DNA of 64,000 nucleotides from Corallococcus macrosporus. GTDB taxonomy: Bacteria; Myxococcota; Myxococcia; Myxococcales; Myxococcaceae. The number at the start of each line of letters is the position of its first letter. Positions within the stretch are counted from its first letter, which is position 1. The notes under the pieces were generated by a model. The model had not been told where the DNA came from. It ran no database searches and saw nothing but the letters and a program-made list of their open reading frames with translations. Both the position numbers and the translations under genes were made by a program. Shown piece after piece: positions 43,403 through 57,762 of this stretch. The DNA lies in contig NZ_JAFIMU010000002.1 of NCBI RefSeq assembly GCF_017302985.1, positions 186,001 to 250,000 on the forward strand, written 5' to 3'.

Positions 43403-45355
43403 GTGTCCGAGCCCCTGGTCCCCGACGCCGCCCGCCATGTCACCTGCCCGCCGGAGGAGTTCCGCCGCGCGAGCGAGGAGGCACTGGCCAAGGCCCGCGA
43501 CGGCATCGCGCGCCTGAAGACGCTGCCCGCCTCCACGCCTCCCCGCGAGGTGCTGGAGCTGTTCGACGAGTCCTCCGCCGCGCTCGATGACGCCGCCGCG
43601 CGCGCCAGCGTCGTGCGCCACACCCACCCGGAGGCCGCCCTGCGCGAGGCCGCGGAGAACGCCGAGCAGGCCATCGAGAACCTGGCCAACGACATCCGCA
43701 TGGACCGGGGCGTCTACGACGTCCTGGCGGGCGTGAGCCTGGCCAACGAGGACGCCGCCACGCGCAAGTGGATGGAGAAGGTCCTGCGCGACTTCCGCCG
43801 CGCCGGCGTGGACCGCGACGACGCCACCCGCGCGAAGGTGAAGGCGCTCCAGGAGGAGCTGGTCCGCATTGGCCAGGAGTTCAGCCGCAACATCAGCCAG
43901 GACACCCGCACGGTGTCACTGCCCCCGGCCGCGCTGGACGGCCTGCCGCAGGACTACGTGCGCGCGCACGCCCCCGGCGAGGACGGCCAGGTGCGCATCT
44001 CCACGGACTACCCGGACCTGGTGCCCTTCCTCACCTACGCGCGCGACGGCAGGGCCCGCGAGGAGTTGTGGCGCGCCAACCGCCAGCGCGGCTACCCCGC
44101 CAACGTGGAGGTGCTCCAGAAGCTGGTCCAGAAGCGCCACGAGCTGGCCACGCTGCTGGGCTACCCGCACTGGGCCGCCTACGCCACCGAGGACAAGATG
44201 GTGCGCACCGCGGACGCCGCGGGCACCTTCATCCGGAAGATCGCGGACGCGTCCGAAGAGCGCATGAAGCGCGACTACGCGGTGCTCCTGGAGCGCAAGC
44301 GCAAGGACGACCCGAAGGCGGACCGGGTGGACCCGTGGGACTCCGGCTACCTGGATGACCGCGTGAAGGCGGAGCAGTACGCCTTCGACTCGCAGACGGT
44401 GCGCCCCTACTTCGAGTACACGCGCGTGAAGCAGGGCGTCCTGGACCTCACCGCGCGCCTCTTCGGCGTCACCTACCGCCCGGTGAAGGACGTGCCCGTG
44501 TGGCACCCGGACGTGGAGGCCTATGACGTCTATGAAGGCCCCACGCTCAAGGGCCGCTTCTTCCTGGACATGCACCCGCGCGCGGACAAGTACAAACACG
44601 CGGCCCAGTTCACGCTGACCAGCGGCAAGTCCGGACGGCGGCTGCCGGAAGGTGCGCTCATCTGCAACTTCCCCAAGCCCGGCGCGGAGCCCGCGCTCAT
44701 GCAGCACGGCGACGTGGAGACGTTCTTCCACGAGTTCGGCCACCTGCTGCACCACATCTTCGGCGGCCACACGAAGTGGGCGGGCCTGTCCGGCGTGCGC
44801 ACGGAGTGGGACTTCGTGGAGGCCCCGTCGCAGATGCTGGAGGAGTGGGCGCGCGACGTGACGTGCCTGCAGACCTTCGCGAAGCACTACCAGACGGGGG
44901 AGGCGCTGCCCGCGGAGCTGGTGGAGCGCATGCTCGCCGCGGACGAGTTCGGCAAGGGCCTCTTCGTGCGCCAGCAGATGTTCTACGCGGCGCTCAGCCT
45001 GGAGCTGTACCGGCGCGACCCGAAGAACCTGGACGCCACCGCGCTCGTGCGCGAGCTGCAGAGCCAGTTCGTCCCCTTCCCGTACCTGGAGGGCACGTAC
45101 TTCCACCTCACCTTCGGGCACCTGGACGGGTACTCGTCCAACTACTACACGTACATGTGGTCGTTGGTCATCGCGAAGGACCTCTTCACGGTGTTCCAGA
45201 CGAAGGGCCTGCTCAACCCCGAGCCCGCGCAGGCCTACCGCCGCGCGGTGCTGGAGCCGGGCGGCTCCGACGACGCCGCCCGCCTGGTGCACCGGTTCCT
45301 CGGCCGCGACTACGACTTCCGCGCGTACGAGGCCTGGCTCAACAAGGCCGCGTGA
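43403..45355 (+). CDS. M3-family oligopeptidase
   Basis: A 650-residue cytoplasmic zinc metallopeptidase of the thimet/oligopeptidase family. The active site is HEFGHLLHH (HExxH, about 443), followed by the third ligand Glu in WDFVEAPSQMLEEW (about 472). The long helical N-terminal half (residues 1-200) matches the family channel cover. It starts at a GTG preceded by AGGAG; upstream in-frame sequence is not conserved. It breaks down peptides of about 6-17 residues. It ends before a hairpin shared with the convergent glycogen phosphorylase gene. Confidence 0.92.
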   Translation: MSEPLVPDAARHVTCPPEEFRRASEEALAKARDGIARLKTLPASTPPREVLELFDESSAALDDAAARASVVRHTHPEAALREAAENAEQAIENLANDIRMDRGVYDVLAGVSLANEDAATRKWMEKVLRDFRRAGVDRDDATRAKVKALQEELVRIGQEFSRNISQDTRTVSLPPAALDGLPQDYVRAHAPGEDGQVRISTDYPDLVPFLTYARDGRAREELWRANRQRGYPANVEVLQKLVQKRHELATLLGYPHWAAYATEDKMVRTADAAGTFIRKIADASEERMKRDYAVLLERKRKDDPKADRVDPWDSGYLDDRVKAEQYAFDSQTVRPYFEYTRVKQGVLDLTARLFGVTYRPVKDVPVWHPDVEAYDVYEGPTLKGRFFLDMHPRADKYKHAAQFTLTSGKSGRRLPEGALICNFPKPGAEPALMQHGDVETFFHEFGHLLHHIFGGHTKWAGLSGVRTEWDFVEAPSQMLEEWARDVTCLQTFAKHYQTGEALPAELVERMLAADEFGKGLFVRQQMFYAALSLELYRRDPKNLDATALVRELQSQFVPFPYLEGTYFHLTFGHLDGYSSNYYTYMWSLVIAKDLFTVFQTKGLLNPEPAQAYRRAVLEPGGSDDAARLVHRFLGRDYDFRAYEAWLNKAA

Positions 45356-45376
45356 GACGCTGACGGCACACGCAGC

Positions 45377-45403
45377 GCGGCCCCGGGAAACCACCGGGGC
45401 CGC
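45377..45403. terminator. Bidirectional hairpin between convergent genes
   Basis: Perfect ten-base stem GCGGCCCCGG / CCGGGGCCGC with a seven-base loop, midway between the stops of the M3 peptidase (+) and glycogen phosphorylase (-) genes. Confidence 0.65.
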
Positions 45404-45421
45404 GGGGTGCCCGCCGGCGCG

Positions 45422-47929
<2,508 letters not shown>

Positions 47930-48205
47930 AAGTCGTTCGTCTCGAAGGTCGCGAAGGGATTGAAGGACTGCCGGGGACGCCCACGCTTTTGACGCGGAAC
48001 GCCCATGGCGGAAGGCTACCGTGTCGCGCCAGCCCAGGGCAGGGGAAACCCACGCCCTTTCACAGGGTCGGCTGCCTCCCCCGCCAGGGAGGGAAGGTGC
48101 CCCGGGACCCGCCGTGACGCGGCGCGCCCCAGGGAATGACAGACATCTCCCGCGTCTTCGTGAGAAGGACCGAAAACGCGCAAAACTGGAGTACAACGGA
48201 CGCGA

Positions 48206-48793
48206 ATGTCCCTCCCCCTGGACGACCTGGAGCAGCGCATCGCCCTGACCCGGCCGGGTGACACCGTTCGAGGGCTGAGCTTCGCGGCGGTGCTTCGGCT
48301 GACGCACCAGCGGCTGGGGCGCGACGCCGCGGAGCGCCTGCGCGCGCCGCTCCTGCAGCGCAGCCCGGTGGACTTCTTCTCCTACCCGGCGGTGGACTTC
48401 CTGCGCCTGATGGCCTTCGCGTCGGAGGCCCTCCAGGCCGAGTACGGCTCGCGCGACGCCGCCCTGCGGGCGTGCGGAGAGGCCATCGTCGGGACCTTCT
48501 TCGAGTCCACGGTGGGGCAGACGCTGCTGCGCCTCACCGCCGGCGCGGGAGACCCCAAGCGCATGTACAGCAACGCGCCCGCGTCCTACGGCACGGCGGT
48601 GAGCTACGGCCAGCGCGAGTACCAGGCCCTGGGCGACAAGCGCGTGCGGCTGACCTTCAAGGGGGACCTGCTGCCGGTGCAGGTCCACGAGGGCATCCTC
48701 GGCGGCGTCCTCACCGCGCTCCACCGCGACGGCAGCGTGCGGGGCACCGAGCGGTGCCTGGGCGACTCCGAGTTCCTCATCGAGTGGAGCTGA
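48206..48793 (+). CDS. DUF2378 (TIGR02265) family protein
   Basis: A 195-residue protein of the myxobacterial paralogous family DUF2378. Landmarks: DTVRGLSFAAVLRL near 18, FFSYPAVDFLRLMAFASE near 58, GEAIVGTFFESTVGQTLL near 92 and MYSNAPASYGTAVSYGQR near 120. The fold resembles heme/4-vinyl-reductase-type small-molecule-binding domains, but the function is not known. The family is largely restricted to Myxococcales and usually scattered, as here. Confidence 0.85.
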   Translation: MSLPLDDLEQRIALTRPGDTVRGLSFAAVLRLTHQRLGRDAAERLRAPLLQRSPVDFFSYPAVDFLRLMAFASEALQAEYGSRDAALRACGEAIVGTFFESTVGQTLLRLTAGAGDPKRMYSNAPASYGTAVSYGQREYQALGDKRVRLTFKGDLLPVQVHEGILGGVLTALHRDGSVRGTERCLGDSEFLIEWS

Positions 48794-48810
48794 CGGTCTG
48801 GGCAAAAGCG

Positions 48811-48847
48811 ACGGGCCCCGCTCCACCGTGAAGGGGAGGGGGCCCGT
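48811..48847. terminator. Bidirectional hairpin between convergent genes
   Basis: ACGGGCCCC / GGGGCCCGT arms with inner CTCC/GGAG pairing, in the gap between the stops of the DUF2378 gene (+) and the M23 peptidase gene (-). Confidence 0.6.
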
Positions 48848-48871
48848 GGGCTTTGAAGCGCGGGACGGCTG

Positions 48872-50062
48872 CTACTTCGTGGCGGTGGGCGGCGGGCCCG
48901 CCTGGCCGGCGACGGCGGCCACGGACACAGCGTCGAGCTGCTGGGCCATGTCGTGCGCCTTGGCGAGGAAGTCCCCGGTCAGCTCCTTGGGCAGCGGATC
49001 CGCGCGGGGGAACTTCTGGGTGAGGGGGTTGGCGTAGGCGCCGTTGCGCTTCAGGCCGAAGTGCAGGTGCGGACCCGTGGAGCGGCCGGTGTTGCCGGAG
49101 TAGGCAATCACCTGCTTCTGCCGCACGCGCTGGCCGGTGCGCACGCCGTCGCCGAAGCGCGACAGGTGCATGTACTGCGTCTCCATGCCGTTGGCGTGGC
49201 GCAGGACGACCATGTTGCCCGCGGCGCCCGCGTTGCCCGCGGACACGACGGTGCCGTCCGCCACCGCCCACACCGGGGTGCCAATGGGCGTGCCGTAGTC
49301 CACGCCATTGTGGTTCTTCACGTACTGGAGCACCGGGTGGAAGCGCGACCCGAAGCTGCTGGTGACGTGCGCGTACTTCAGCGGGCTCTTGAGGAAGGTC
49401 TTCTTCGCGCTCGCGCCGTCCTCCTGGAAGAAGTTGGCCTCGCCGTTGGGCAGCACGTAGCGGAACACGCGCTTGTTGCCCACCAGGCCGCCTTCGTACG
49501 TGGCCGCCAGCACCTCGCCGTAGCGCAGCACGCGGCCCTTGGAGACGAACTTCTCCACCAGCGCCTTGGCGCGGTCGCCCTTGCGCACGTCGCGGTAGAA
49601 GTCGATGTCCCACGCGAACACGTCCGACAGCACCAGCCCGATGGACGGGTCCTCGCCGGCCGCCAGCGTCGCCTCGTACAGGGACGAGTTGATCTCCAGC
49701 GAGACGACGGACACCTGCTTCTCCACCTCGATGGAGCGCTTGCTGCCGACGTACTTCTCACCGTCGCGGCGCACCTGCCACTCGTCCACGGTGCTCTGGC
49801 GGTAGTCGAAGAAGTCCAGCTCGCCGTTCTTCATCACCAGCCGGAACTGGTCCCCCACGCGCGACTTGCGGAAGTCGAACACGCCCTCCAGCGCGGCGAT
49901 GACCGCCGTCACCTGCTCGTCGGGCAGCGCCGCGTCGTGCAGCGCGCCCGCCAGGGTCTGGCGCGGCTCGATGCGGCGGTTCTTGATTTCGAAGTGGGTG
50001 GCGGCTTCCGACGTCGAAGCCACCCCGAGGGCGGCGAGGCAGAGCAGGGAGGCGGTCTTCAT
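48872..50062 (-). CDS. M23-family murein endopeptidase (MepM-like)
   Basis: A 396-residue secreted protein (signal MKTASLLCLAALGVASTSEA). The N-terminal ~200 residues resemble the OapA/LysM-like and substrate-groove domains of MepM/NlpD-type proteins. The C-terminal LytM domain has the zinc ligands in HNGVDYGTPIG (HxxxD, about 265), the glycine-rich core near VVSAGNAGAAGN, and HLHFG (HxH, about 346). All three ligand positions are intact, so it is probably an active peptidoglycan-crosslink hydrolase in the periplasm. The C-terminus ends in an Ala/Pro tail. Confidence 0.9.
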   Translation of the reverse strand: MKTASLLCLAALGVASTSEAATHFEIKNRRIEPRQTLAGALHDAALPDEQVTAVIAALEGVFDFRKSRVGDQFRLVMKNGELDFFDYRQSTVDEWQVRRDGEKYVGSKRSIEVEKQVSVVSLEINSSLYEATLAAGEDPSIGLVLSDVFAWDIDFYRDVRKGDRAKALVEKFVSKGRVLRYGEVLAATYEGGLVGNKRVFRYVLPNGEANFFQEDGASAKKTFLKSPLKYAHVTSSFGSRFHPVLQYVKNHNGVDYGTPIGTPVWAVADGTVVSAGNAGAAGNMVVLRHANGMETQYMHLSRFGDGVRTGQRVRQKQVIAYSGNTGRSTGPHLHFGLKRNGAYANPLTQKFPRADPLPKELTGDFLAKAHDMAQQLDAVSVAAVAGQAGPPPTATK

Positions 50063-50157
50063 GGGGGGCGATACAGGAGTGTAGAGGACTGTTGGTCCTC
50101 CGCCCAAATCCTGTCCGCACTTCCTGAGCCCGCCTGCCTGCTTGGACCGGACCGGCC

Positions 50158-51651
50158 TTACAGCTCCACTTTCTTTTCCGAGTGGTGCTGCCCGTCGTAG
50201 CGCAGCAGGGTCCCCTTGCCGTCGTAGCGGGTGATGATGTTCACCGGCCGGCGCCAGAGGCTCTGGAGGTTGCGCAGCGTCTCCCGCGCGTAGTCGCCCT
50301 TCAGGTCCTGCCCGTCGTGCTTGTGCGCGAGCAGCAGCTCCGAGCGGTTCTCGTAGTTGCCGTCCACCACCTCGATGATGGGCTGCCCGAAGTTGGTGAG
50401 CGACGTGAGCAGCTTGTTCTTCACCTTGCGGAACTCGCGGTCCAGGATTTCCCACGAGTTGCGCTTGTCGTTGAAGCCGTAGACGAAGAGCTTCTGCTGC
50501 TGGGCGAACTCGGCGGTGAGGAACGTGTCGATGAAGGTGATGTCGTTGTAGTGCTTGCGCACCTCGAAGATCTTCTCCCGCCCCGCGCCCAGCTTCTTGT
50601 CCCAGGCCTGGCGCGCGCGAAGGTCATCGCACTCGTCCCACTCCTTGCCGAACTTGCCCTTGTTCCACCGGTCTTCGATGTCCCGCCACAGCTCGATGCC
50701 CAGCTTGTACGGGTTGATGGCGCCGGGGCGCACGCCCATGGTGCCCGAGTGGTGGTCCGCGTAGTCGATGATTTCATCGTCGCGCAGCGCCCTGCGGGTC
50801 ATGATGGTGGAGTGCCAGTAGCTGGCCCACCCCTCGTTCATGATCTTCGTCTGGCCCTGCGGCGCGAAGTAGTACGCCTCGTCGCGCAGGATGGAGAGGA
50901 TGTCCACCTCCCACGGCTCCAGCGGCGCGTGCTCCAGGAGGAAGTAGAGCACGTCGCGCTGCGGGCGCTCCGGGAAGCGCTTGCGCTGCTGCTTCTCGTC
51001 CTCGGCGCGCTTGCGCTGCGAATCCATGAACTCCGAAGGGTTGATGAAGCCGCGCATGTACTCGCGGTCCACCTTGAAGCCCTCCACGCGCTCGTTGGAC
51101 TTGGCCTCCTCCTCCGCGCGCTGCGGATCCGGGTTGCGGCGGATGTGGGGCGCGTGCTGGTCGATGAGGTTCTCCAGCGACAGCGTCCGGTCGATGAAGT
51201 CCTCCACCTTCTCCACGCCAATCTTGTCCACCCACCGCCGGACGCGGGTGGCGTGGTTGGCCATGTCGTCAATCATCCGGCGGTTGGTGTGCCGGAAGGA
51301 GAAGTTGTTCTTGAAGAAGTCGCAGTGACCGTAGACGTGGGCCATCACCAGCTTCTGGTCCACCTCCGGGTTGCTCTCCATCAAGTAGGCGTAGCAGGGG
51401 TCGTTGTTGATGACGAGCTCGTAGATTTTGCTGAGCCCGTACTCGTACCCCTTCGCCAGCTGCTCGTACTCCATGCCCCAGCGCCAGTGGGGATAGCGGG
51501 TGGGGAAGCCGCCGTAGGCGGCCACCATGTTCATCTCGTCGTAGGACACCATCTCGAAGACGGTGTCGAAGAAATCCAGGCCGAACTCCTTGGCGTAGCC
51601 GTGGATTTCATCCCGAAGCGCGGCGAGTCGCGGTGTGAGGCTCTTGGGCAT
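50158..51651 (-). CDS. SpoVR-family protein
   Basis: A 497-residue cytoplasmic protein of the SpoVR/YcgB family. Typical landmarks: HGYAKEFGLDFFDTVFEMV near 17, EMNMVAAYGGFPTRYPHWR near 39, NNDPCYAYLMESN near 82, HVYGHCDFFKNN near 105 and ILRDEAYYFAPQGQTKIMNE near 260, which matches the conserved His/Tyr/Asn clusters of the family. Its activity is not known; it is always found with PrkA and a DUF444 protein and is needed for spore cortex formation in Bacillus. It is the last gene of the prkA-DUF444-spoVR operon, 45 bp behind the DUF444 gene. Confidence 0.95.
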   Translation of the reverse strand: MPKSLTPRLAALRDEIHGYAKEFGLDFFDTVFEMVSYDEMNMVAAYGGFPTRYPHWRWGMEYEQLAKGYEYGLSKIYELVINNDPCYAYLMESNPEVDQKLVMAHVYGHCDFFKNNFSFRHTNRRMIDDMANHATRVRRWVDKIGVEKVEDFIDRTLSLENLIDQHAPHIRRNPDPQRAEEEAKSNERVEGFKVDREYMRGFINPSEFMDSQRKRAEDEKQQRKRFPERPQRDVLYFLLEHAPLEPWEVDILSILRDEAYYFAPQGQTKIMNEGWASYWHSTIMTRRALRDDEIIDYADHHSGTMGVRPGAINPYKLGIELWRDIEDRWNKGKFGKEWDECDDLRARQAWDKKLGAGREKIFEVRKHYNDITFIDTFLTAEFAQQQKLFVYGFNDKRNSWEILDREFRKVKNKLLTSLTNFGQPIIEVVDGNYENRSELLLAHKHDGQDLKGDYARETLRNLQSLWRRPVNIITRYDGKGTLLRYDGQHHSEKKVEL

Positions 51652-51695
51652 GGGGCGGTGGCTCCGGTGGGGGATGAGACAGAAGCGCTCGGGTG

Positions 51696-52805
51696 TCAGC
51701 GCCCCTTGCCGAGGAAGTCCTTGATGGAGGCGTAGATGGCGTCCTTGTCCGCGATCTCGCTCAGCGCGACGTTGGTCGTGTCACCCACCGCCTCGCGCAG
51801 GTCCTTGATGAACTGCCCGCTGCCGTAGGGCGACTCCACCTGCCCGTAGGCGAACTGGTTCACCTGCGGGAGGATGTCGTTGCGGAGCATCTCGATGCAC
51901 TGGCGCGTGTCGTCCGCGCTCCAGTTGTCCCCGTCACTGAAGTGGAACGGGTAGATGTTCCACGCGCTCTTCGGGTAGTCCGCCTGGATGATGTCCCGGC
52001 ACAGCTTGTACGCGCTGGAGATCATCGTCCCGCCGGACTCGCGGGTGTGGAAGAACGTGTCGCGGTCCACTTCACGCGCCACCGCGTCGTGGATGATGTA
52101 GCGCGACTCCAGGCCCTTGTACTGGTGCTTGAGCCACGTATCGAGCCAGAAGCTCTCGATGCGGACGATCTCCTTCTGCTCGTCCCCCATCGAGCCGGAC
52201 ACGTCCATCATGTAGATGATGACCGCGTTCGTTTCAGGCAGCTCCTGCAGCTTGTAGCTGCGGTAGCGGCGGTCCTCGCGCGTGGGGATGATGACCGGCA
52301 TCTTCGGGTCGTAGGTGCCGGTGGCGATTTGACGCTTCAAGGCCTGCTTGAAGGTGCGCTTGAAGTGGCGCAGCGACTCCGGGCCCGTGGTGTTGACGCC
52401 CGTGTACTTCACCTTCTGCGTGACGATGCGCTCGTTCTGCCGCCGTTCAATCCGCGGCAGCTGGAGCTCTTCTCCAAGAATCTGCGCCAGCTCCTCCAGC
52501 GTGACGTCCACCTCCAGGGCGTGGTCTCCCTCGCCCTGGCCGGCCTGGTGCCCGTCCCCGGGCTCTACCGCCCCGGGGCCGAGCTGCTGGCCTACGTCAC
52601 CGTCACCCTGTCCAACGCCGCCCTGCTCCTTGTGGCCGTACTTGAAGCGCGGGATGTCGATGAAGGGGATGGGGATGCTGATGGCATCCTTGCCCTTCTT
52701 GCCCAGCATCTCGCCCTTCTGCACGTACTTGCGCAGGTTGGCTTTGATCTTCCCGCGGACGATCTGTTTGAAGCGGGAGTGGTCCTGGTGGATCTTCAAG
52801 GTCAC
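51696..52805 (-). CDS. DUF444 (YeaH-type) VWA-like protein
   Basis: A 369-residue protein of the UPF0229/YeaH family. The N-terminal region ([20 protein letters not shown], then a Gly/Gln/Asp-rich low-complexity linker near 60-95) is followed by a von Willebrand-type metal-ion site, [13 protein letters not shown] near 200 (DxSxS). It also has [19 protein letters not shown] near 250. It works with PrkA kinase and SpoVR in the stress/starvation response of many bacteria. The gene lies 35 bp downstream of prkA and 44 bp upstream of spoVR. Confidence 0.92.
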   Translation of the reverse strand: MTLKIHQDHSRFKQIVRGKIKANLRKYVQKGEMLGKKGKDAISIPIPFIDIPRFKYGHKEQGGVGQGDGDVGQQLGPGAVEPGDGHQAGQGEGDHALEVDVTLEELAQILGEELQLPRIERRQNERIVTQKVKYTGVNTTGPESLRHFKRTFKQALKRQIATGTYDPKMPVIIPTREDRRYRSYKLQELPETNAVIIYMMDVSGSMGDEQKEIVRIESFWLDTWLKHQYKGLESRYIIHDAVAREVDRDTFFHTRESGGTMISSAYKLCRDIIQADYPKSAWNIYPFHFSDGDNWSADDTRQCIEMLRNDILPQVNQFAYGQVESPYGSGQFIKDLREAVGDTTNVALSEIADKDAIYASIKDFLGKGR

Positions 52806-52840
52806 GGTGTCACGTCCCTCTTGGGCAAAGTCGCTAGGCG

Positions 52841-54904
<2,064 letters not shown>

Positions 54905-55471
54905 GTCTCTCCCTCGTAGCCTCACAGGAGGACGCGAGGACTCGCGTGCTTCCGGGGGGCCAACATGGTGAACCTGGAGGGCTGGAAGGCCATTCCACAC
55001 CCACTCCGAAGAGGTCCCAGGCGACGACAATCGCGATGCTTCAGCCCCTTCGGGACCCCGCCGCGGAGTGGGACCGCGCGTTCGGCTCGTGTCGGAGGGG
55101 AGCCGCCCTCCTCCACGGGGTGAAAAGGCACTTCGATTATAAGGACCGGGACGCGCGCTGGGAGGAGCCCCCCCGGTGCGATGTGTCCGGTCCTACCTCG
55201 CCCAAGCGCGTACTTCCCGACGCTTGGGTTTCCGCTAGAGGACACCCCGTCCGAGCAGGCCCTCACTGTGGGGCGGCGTCCGTGTCCGCTCCACATGTCG
55301 GCGTGACGGCCGGCGCACCGGTTCCGTCCTGCCCCGAAGGGTGCGTAACGGCGAGAATCCTCCGCTGCCCGGGGATTTGGCCCGTGGGTGAGGGCAGGCG
55401 GGCGGGCATCAGGCAGGAGGGAGGGTCGCTGGCTTGGCTTTGAGCCCTGCCTGCGTATCCTCGCGCGCGCC
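54905..55471. other. 567-bp divergent intergenic region, no gene seen
   Basis: It separates prkA (leftward) from the GT39 gene (rightward). The open frames here have no protein-like composition and no supported starts. It must hold both promoters. I looked for a sigma-54 site (GG-N10-GC) before prkA and found none convincing; a TTATAAT-like box lies at about 55137-55143 but without a good -35. Confidence 0.5.
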
Positions 55472-57061
55472 ATGGTTCCCGCATCGAGTCCCGCCGCCCT
55501 TGCTTCCCCCTCCGCCGCCGTGCCCGGCCTGTCCGCGGTGCCCGCACCCCAGCCCGAGCCTTCCACCCGGTGGTTGGTGGGCCTGCTGCTCGTGGCGGCG
55601 CTGCTCCCCCGGTTGGGGGTGTTCTTCATCAACGAGAACCTCTTCGGGGACGCGGTGGTGCGCACGGAGCTGGCGGAGCGCTGGCTGGCCGCGCCGCACG
55701 TCATCACCTCGTACAAGGACGGCACGTACCAGTTCGGCCCGCTGCACCTGTACCTGGTGGGCGCGGTGCTGTCGGTGTTCGAGCGCGACGTCGCGGGCCG
55801 GCTGGTGAGCCTGCTGTTCGGCGTGGCGTCGGTGGTGCCGCTGTTCGCGCTGACGCGGCGGCTGTTTGGCTGGCGCGCGGGCGTGGCCGCGGGGCTGGCC
55901 TTCAGCGCGTGGGGCATGCACCTGCAGTTCTCCACCACCGCGGGCAGCGAGGCGGTGTCGCTGTTCTTCATGCTGGCGGTGTTCGCGCTGGTGGCGGAAG
56001 GCGTGGAGGAGAACCGCTTCCAGCCGCTGTTCTGGGGCGCGGTGCTGCTCAACTTCGCGTGCGCGCTGCGCTACGACGCGTGGCTGTACATCCCGCTCAT
56101 CTCCGTGGCGCTGGTGTTCAGCAGCGAGGACCGGGTGGCGTCGCTCACGCGCGCGGTGGGCTTTGGCCTGGTGTGCCTGCCGTTCCCCCTGTTGTGGATG
56201 CAGGGCAACGAGCTGGCGCACGGCGACCCGTTCTTCCCCATCAAGGCGGTGGAGGACTTCCACAAGCAGTGGGTGTCCGACTCCGGCGGCGCGGGAGGCT
56301 CGCTGGGCTGGCGGCTGCAGCAGCTGGGGTTCTGGCCCGCGGTGGCGCTCTTCACGCTGACGCCCGGCGTGGCGCTCCTGGGCGGCGTGGGCATGGTGCG
56401 CGCGTGGAAGAAGCACCCGGAGACGCGCTGGCTGGTGGTGATGGCGGTGCTGCCCGCGCTGTACTTCACCTTCCGCGCGGCGGTGCTGCTGAGCTTCGTG
56501 CCCCTGGCCCGCTTCACGGTGACGCAGCTGGTGCTGCTGCCCGTGTTCCTGGCGCCCGGCCTGGCGGCGGTGGTGGGCAACCGGGGGGCCTTCGCGCGGC
56601 GCGCGGTGGTGGGGGTGAGCGCGGTGCTGGCGGTGGTGATGCCGGTGGCGCTGGGCATCTACACGTTCCGCACCGAGGGCGGGCTGCACGACTCGCTGCG
56701 CCCGGTGAGCCCCACGTCCACGAACCCCGTGGCGGTGATGCAGGTGGCGCGCTACCTCAAGGAGGAGGTGGCGGCGAAGGGCGGCGCGGCGGCCATCGAC
56801 GACGACCCGCGCTACATGGACCTGCAGGTGGCCTTCTTCTCCACGCTGCCGGAGATGCGCATGGCGCGCGTGCGCTGGGACACCTTCCGCCAGCGCCTGG
56901 GTGACGCGCGGCCGGACGTGCTGGTGCGCTTCGACGAGGGCAACCTGGTGAAGGACCCGGGCGTGAAGCTGGACGGGCGGACGCTGACCCTGGACGGCGT
57001 GGCGTACCAGGAGCAGGACGGCTTCACCGCGCCGCTGCACGTGTACCGGCGCCAGCCGTAG
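55472..57061 (+). CDS. GT39/ArnT-type membrane glycosyltransferase
   Basis: A 529-residue polytopic protein of the dolichyl-phosphate-mannose / ArnT superfamily. About ten to eleven membrane helices; the first long periplasmic loop begins NENLFGDAVVRTELAERW (about 50-68), holding the acidic catalytic motif of the superfamily. YKDGTYQFGPLHLYLVGA near 80 and FSAWGMHLQFSTTAGSE near 147 follow. It should transfer a sugar from a polyprenyl phosphate donor to an envelope lipid or protein. The last 120 residues form a soluble periplasmic domain. A Pro/Ala/Ser-rich tail of 35 residues precedes the first helix. Confidence 0.85.
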   Translation: MVPASSPAALASPSAAVPGLSAVPAPQPEPSTRWLVGLLLVAALLPRLGVFFINENLFGDAVVRTELAERWLAAPHVITSYKDGTYQFGPLHLYLVGAVLSVFERDVAGRLVSLLFGVASVVPLFALTRRLFGWRAGVAAGLAFSAWGMHLQFSTTAGSEAVSLFFMLAVFALVAEGVEENRFQPLFWGAVLLNFACALRYDAWLYIPLISVALVFSSEDRVASLTRAVGFGLVCLPFPLLWMQGNELAHGDPFFPIKAVEDFHKQWVSDSGGAGGSLGWRLQQLGFWPAVALFTLTPGVALLGGVGMVRAWKKHPETRWLVVMAVLPALYFTFRAAVLLSFVPLARFTVTQLVLLPVFLAPGLAAVVGNRGAFARRAVVGVSAVLAVVMPVALGIYTFRTEGGLHDSLRPVSPTSTNPVAVMQVARYLKEEVAAKGGAAAIDDDPRYMDLQVAFFSTLPEMRMARVRWDTFRQRLGDARPDVLVRFDEGNLVKDPGVKLDGRTLTLDGVAYQEQDGFTAPLHVYRRQP

Positions 57062-57077
57062 TGCCGGGCTGACGGCT

Positions 57078-57104
57078 CCCGGAGGCGGTGCTCAGGCCTC
57101 CGGG
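57078..57104. terminator. Hairpin between convergent GT39 and ruvX genes
   Basis: Nine-base perfect stem CCCGGAGGC / GCCTCCGGG with a nine-base loop, just after the GT39 stop and overlapping the ruvX stop codon. Confidence 0.55.
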
Positions 57105-57550
57105 TCGTAATCGTCGTCGTCGTAGCCGTCTTCATCCTTGGGGCGGTGCGCGTCCAGCCAGCCCTGCAGGATGAACTGCGCGGCGAGCTGATCAATCACC
57201 TCCCGCCGCTTCTCCCGGCGCACGTCCGCCTCCAGCAGGGTGCGCTGGGCGGCGACGGTGGACAGCCGCTCGTCCCACAGCTCCACGGGCAGCCCCAGCG
57301 CGCTCTCCAGCACCTCCGCGAACTTGCGCGTGGCCTCCGCGCGGGGCCCCTCCGAGCCGTTCATGTTGAGGGGCAGCCCCAGGACGAAGCGCGTCACCTC
57401 GTGCTCCTTCACGAGCCGGGACAGCTCCGCGAGGTCCGCCTTGAGCGACGCGCGCCGCACGGTGGTGACCGCCTGGGCGGTGAGTCCCAGTCCATCCGAG
57501 ACGGCCACGCCGATGGTCTTGGTGCCGTAGTCGAGCCCGAAGGTGCGCAT
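57092..57550 (-). CDS. ruvX: Putative Holliday-junction resolvase / pre-16S rRNA nuclease
   Basis: A 152-residue YqgF/RuvX protein with an RNase-H-like fold: LDYGTKTIGVAVSD (first catalytic Asp, residue 6), FVLGLPLNMNGSEG (catalytic-strand segment near 56) and WDERLSTVAAQRTLLE (Asp-Glu near 93) and IDQLAAQFILQGWLD near 118 with the final Asp. The family trims 16S rRNA precursors in E. coli and may resolve recombination intermediates. Asp/Tyr-rich tail of 12 residues at the C-terminus is unusual. It diverges from the translocator-like gene after a 212-bp gap. Confidence 0.93.
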   Translation of the reverse strand: MRTFGLDYGTKTIGVAVSDGLGLTAQAVTTVRRASLKADLAELSRLVKEHEVTRFVLGLPLNMNGSEGPRAEATRKFAEVLESALGLPVELWDERLSTVAAQRTLLEADVRREKRREVIDQLAAQFILQGWLDAHRPKDEDGYDDDDYDPEA

Positions 57551-57762
57551 GGGCGCGGGACTCTAGCCGCAATCCTCCGCGACGGACCGGACCGTCCGCG
57601 GGCGGGGACGCGGACGGGGTGCCCTCGCGCACAACCCCTCGAATCGACTTGGCCCGAGCGCCGGCGCGCCCGGCACCGCCGCTGCAATGCCTGCCCGCGT
57701 CCGAAGAGACGGCGCGCGGCACCCTGGCAGCACCCACTTCAACCCGTCGCGCGGGAGTATCG

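Noticed and set aside
38932-43701. A 1,589-codon open frame on the minus strand opposite lipoprotein copy 2.
   Set aside because: Arg/Ala/Gly/His-rich shadow of a GC-rich gene; the + strand has a signal peptide, ribosome-binding site and recognised domains.
54905-55471. Possible sigma-54 promoter for the prkA operon.
   Set aside because: No GG-N10-GC pair with neighbouring consensus was found on the relevant strand.
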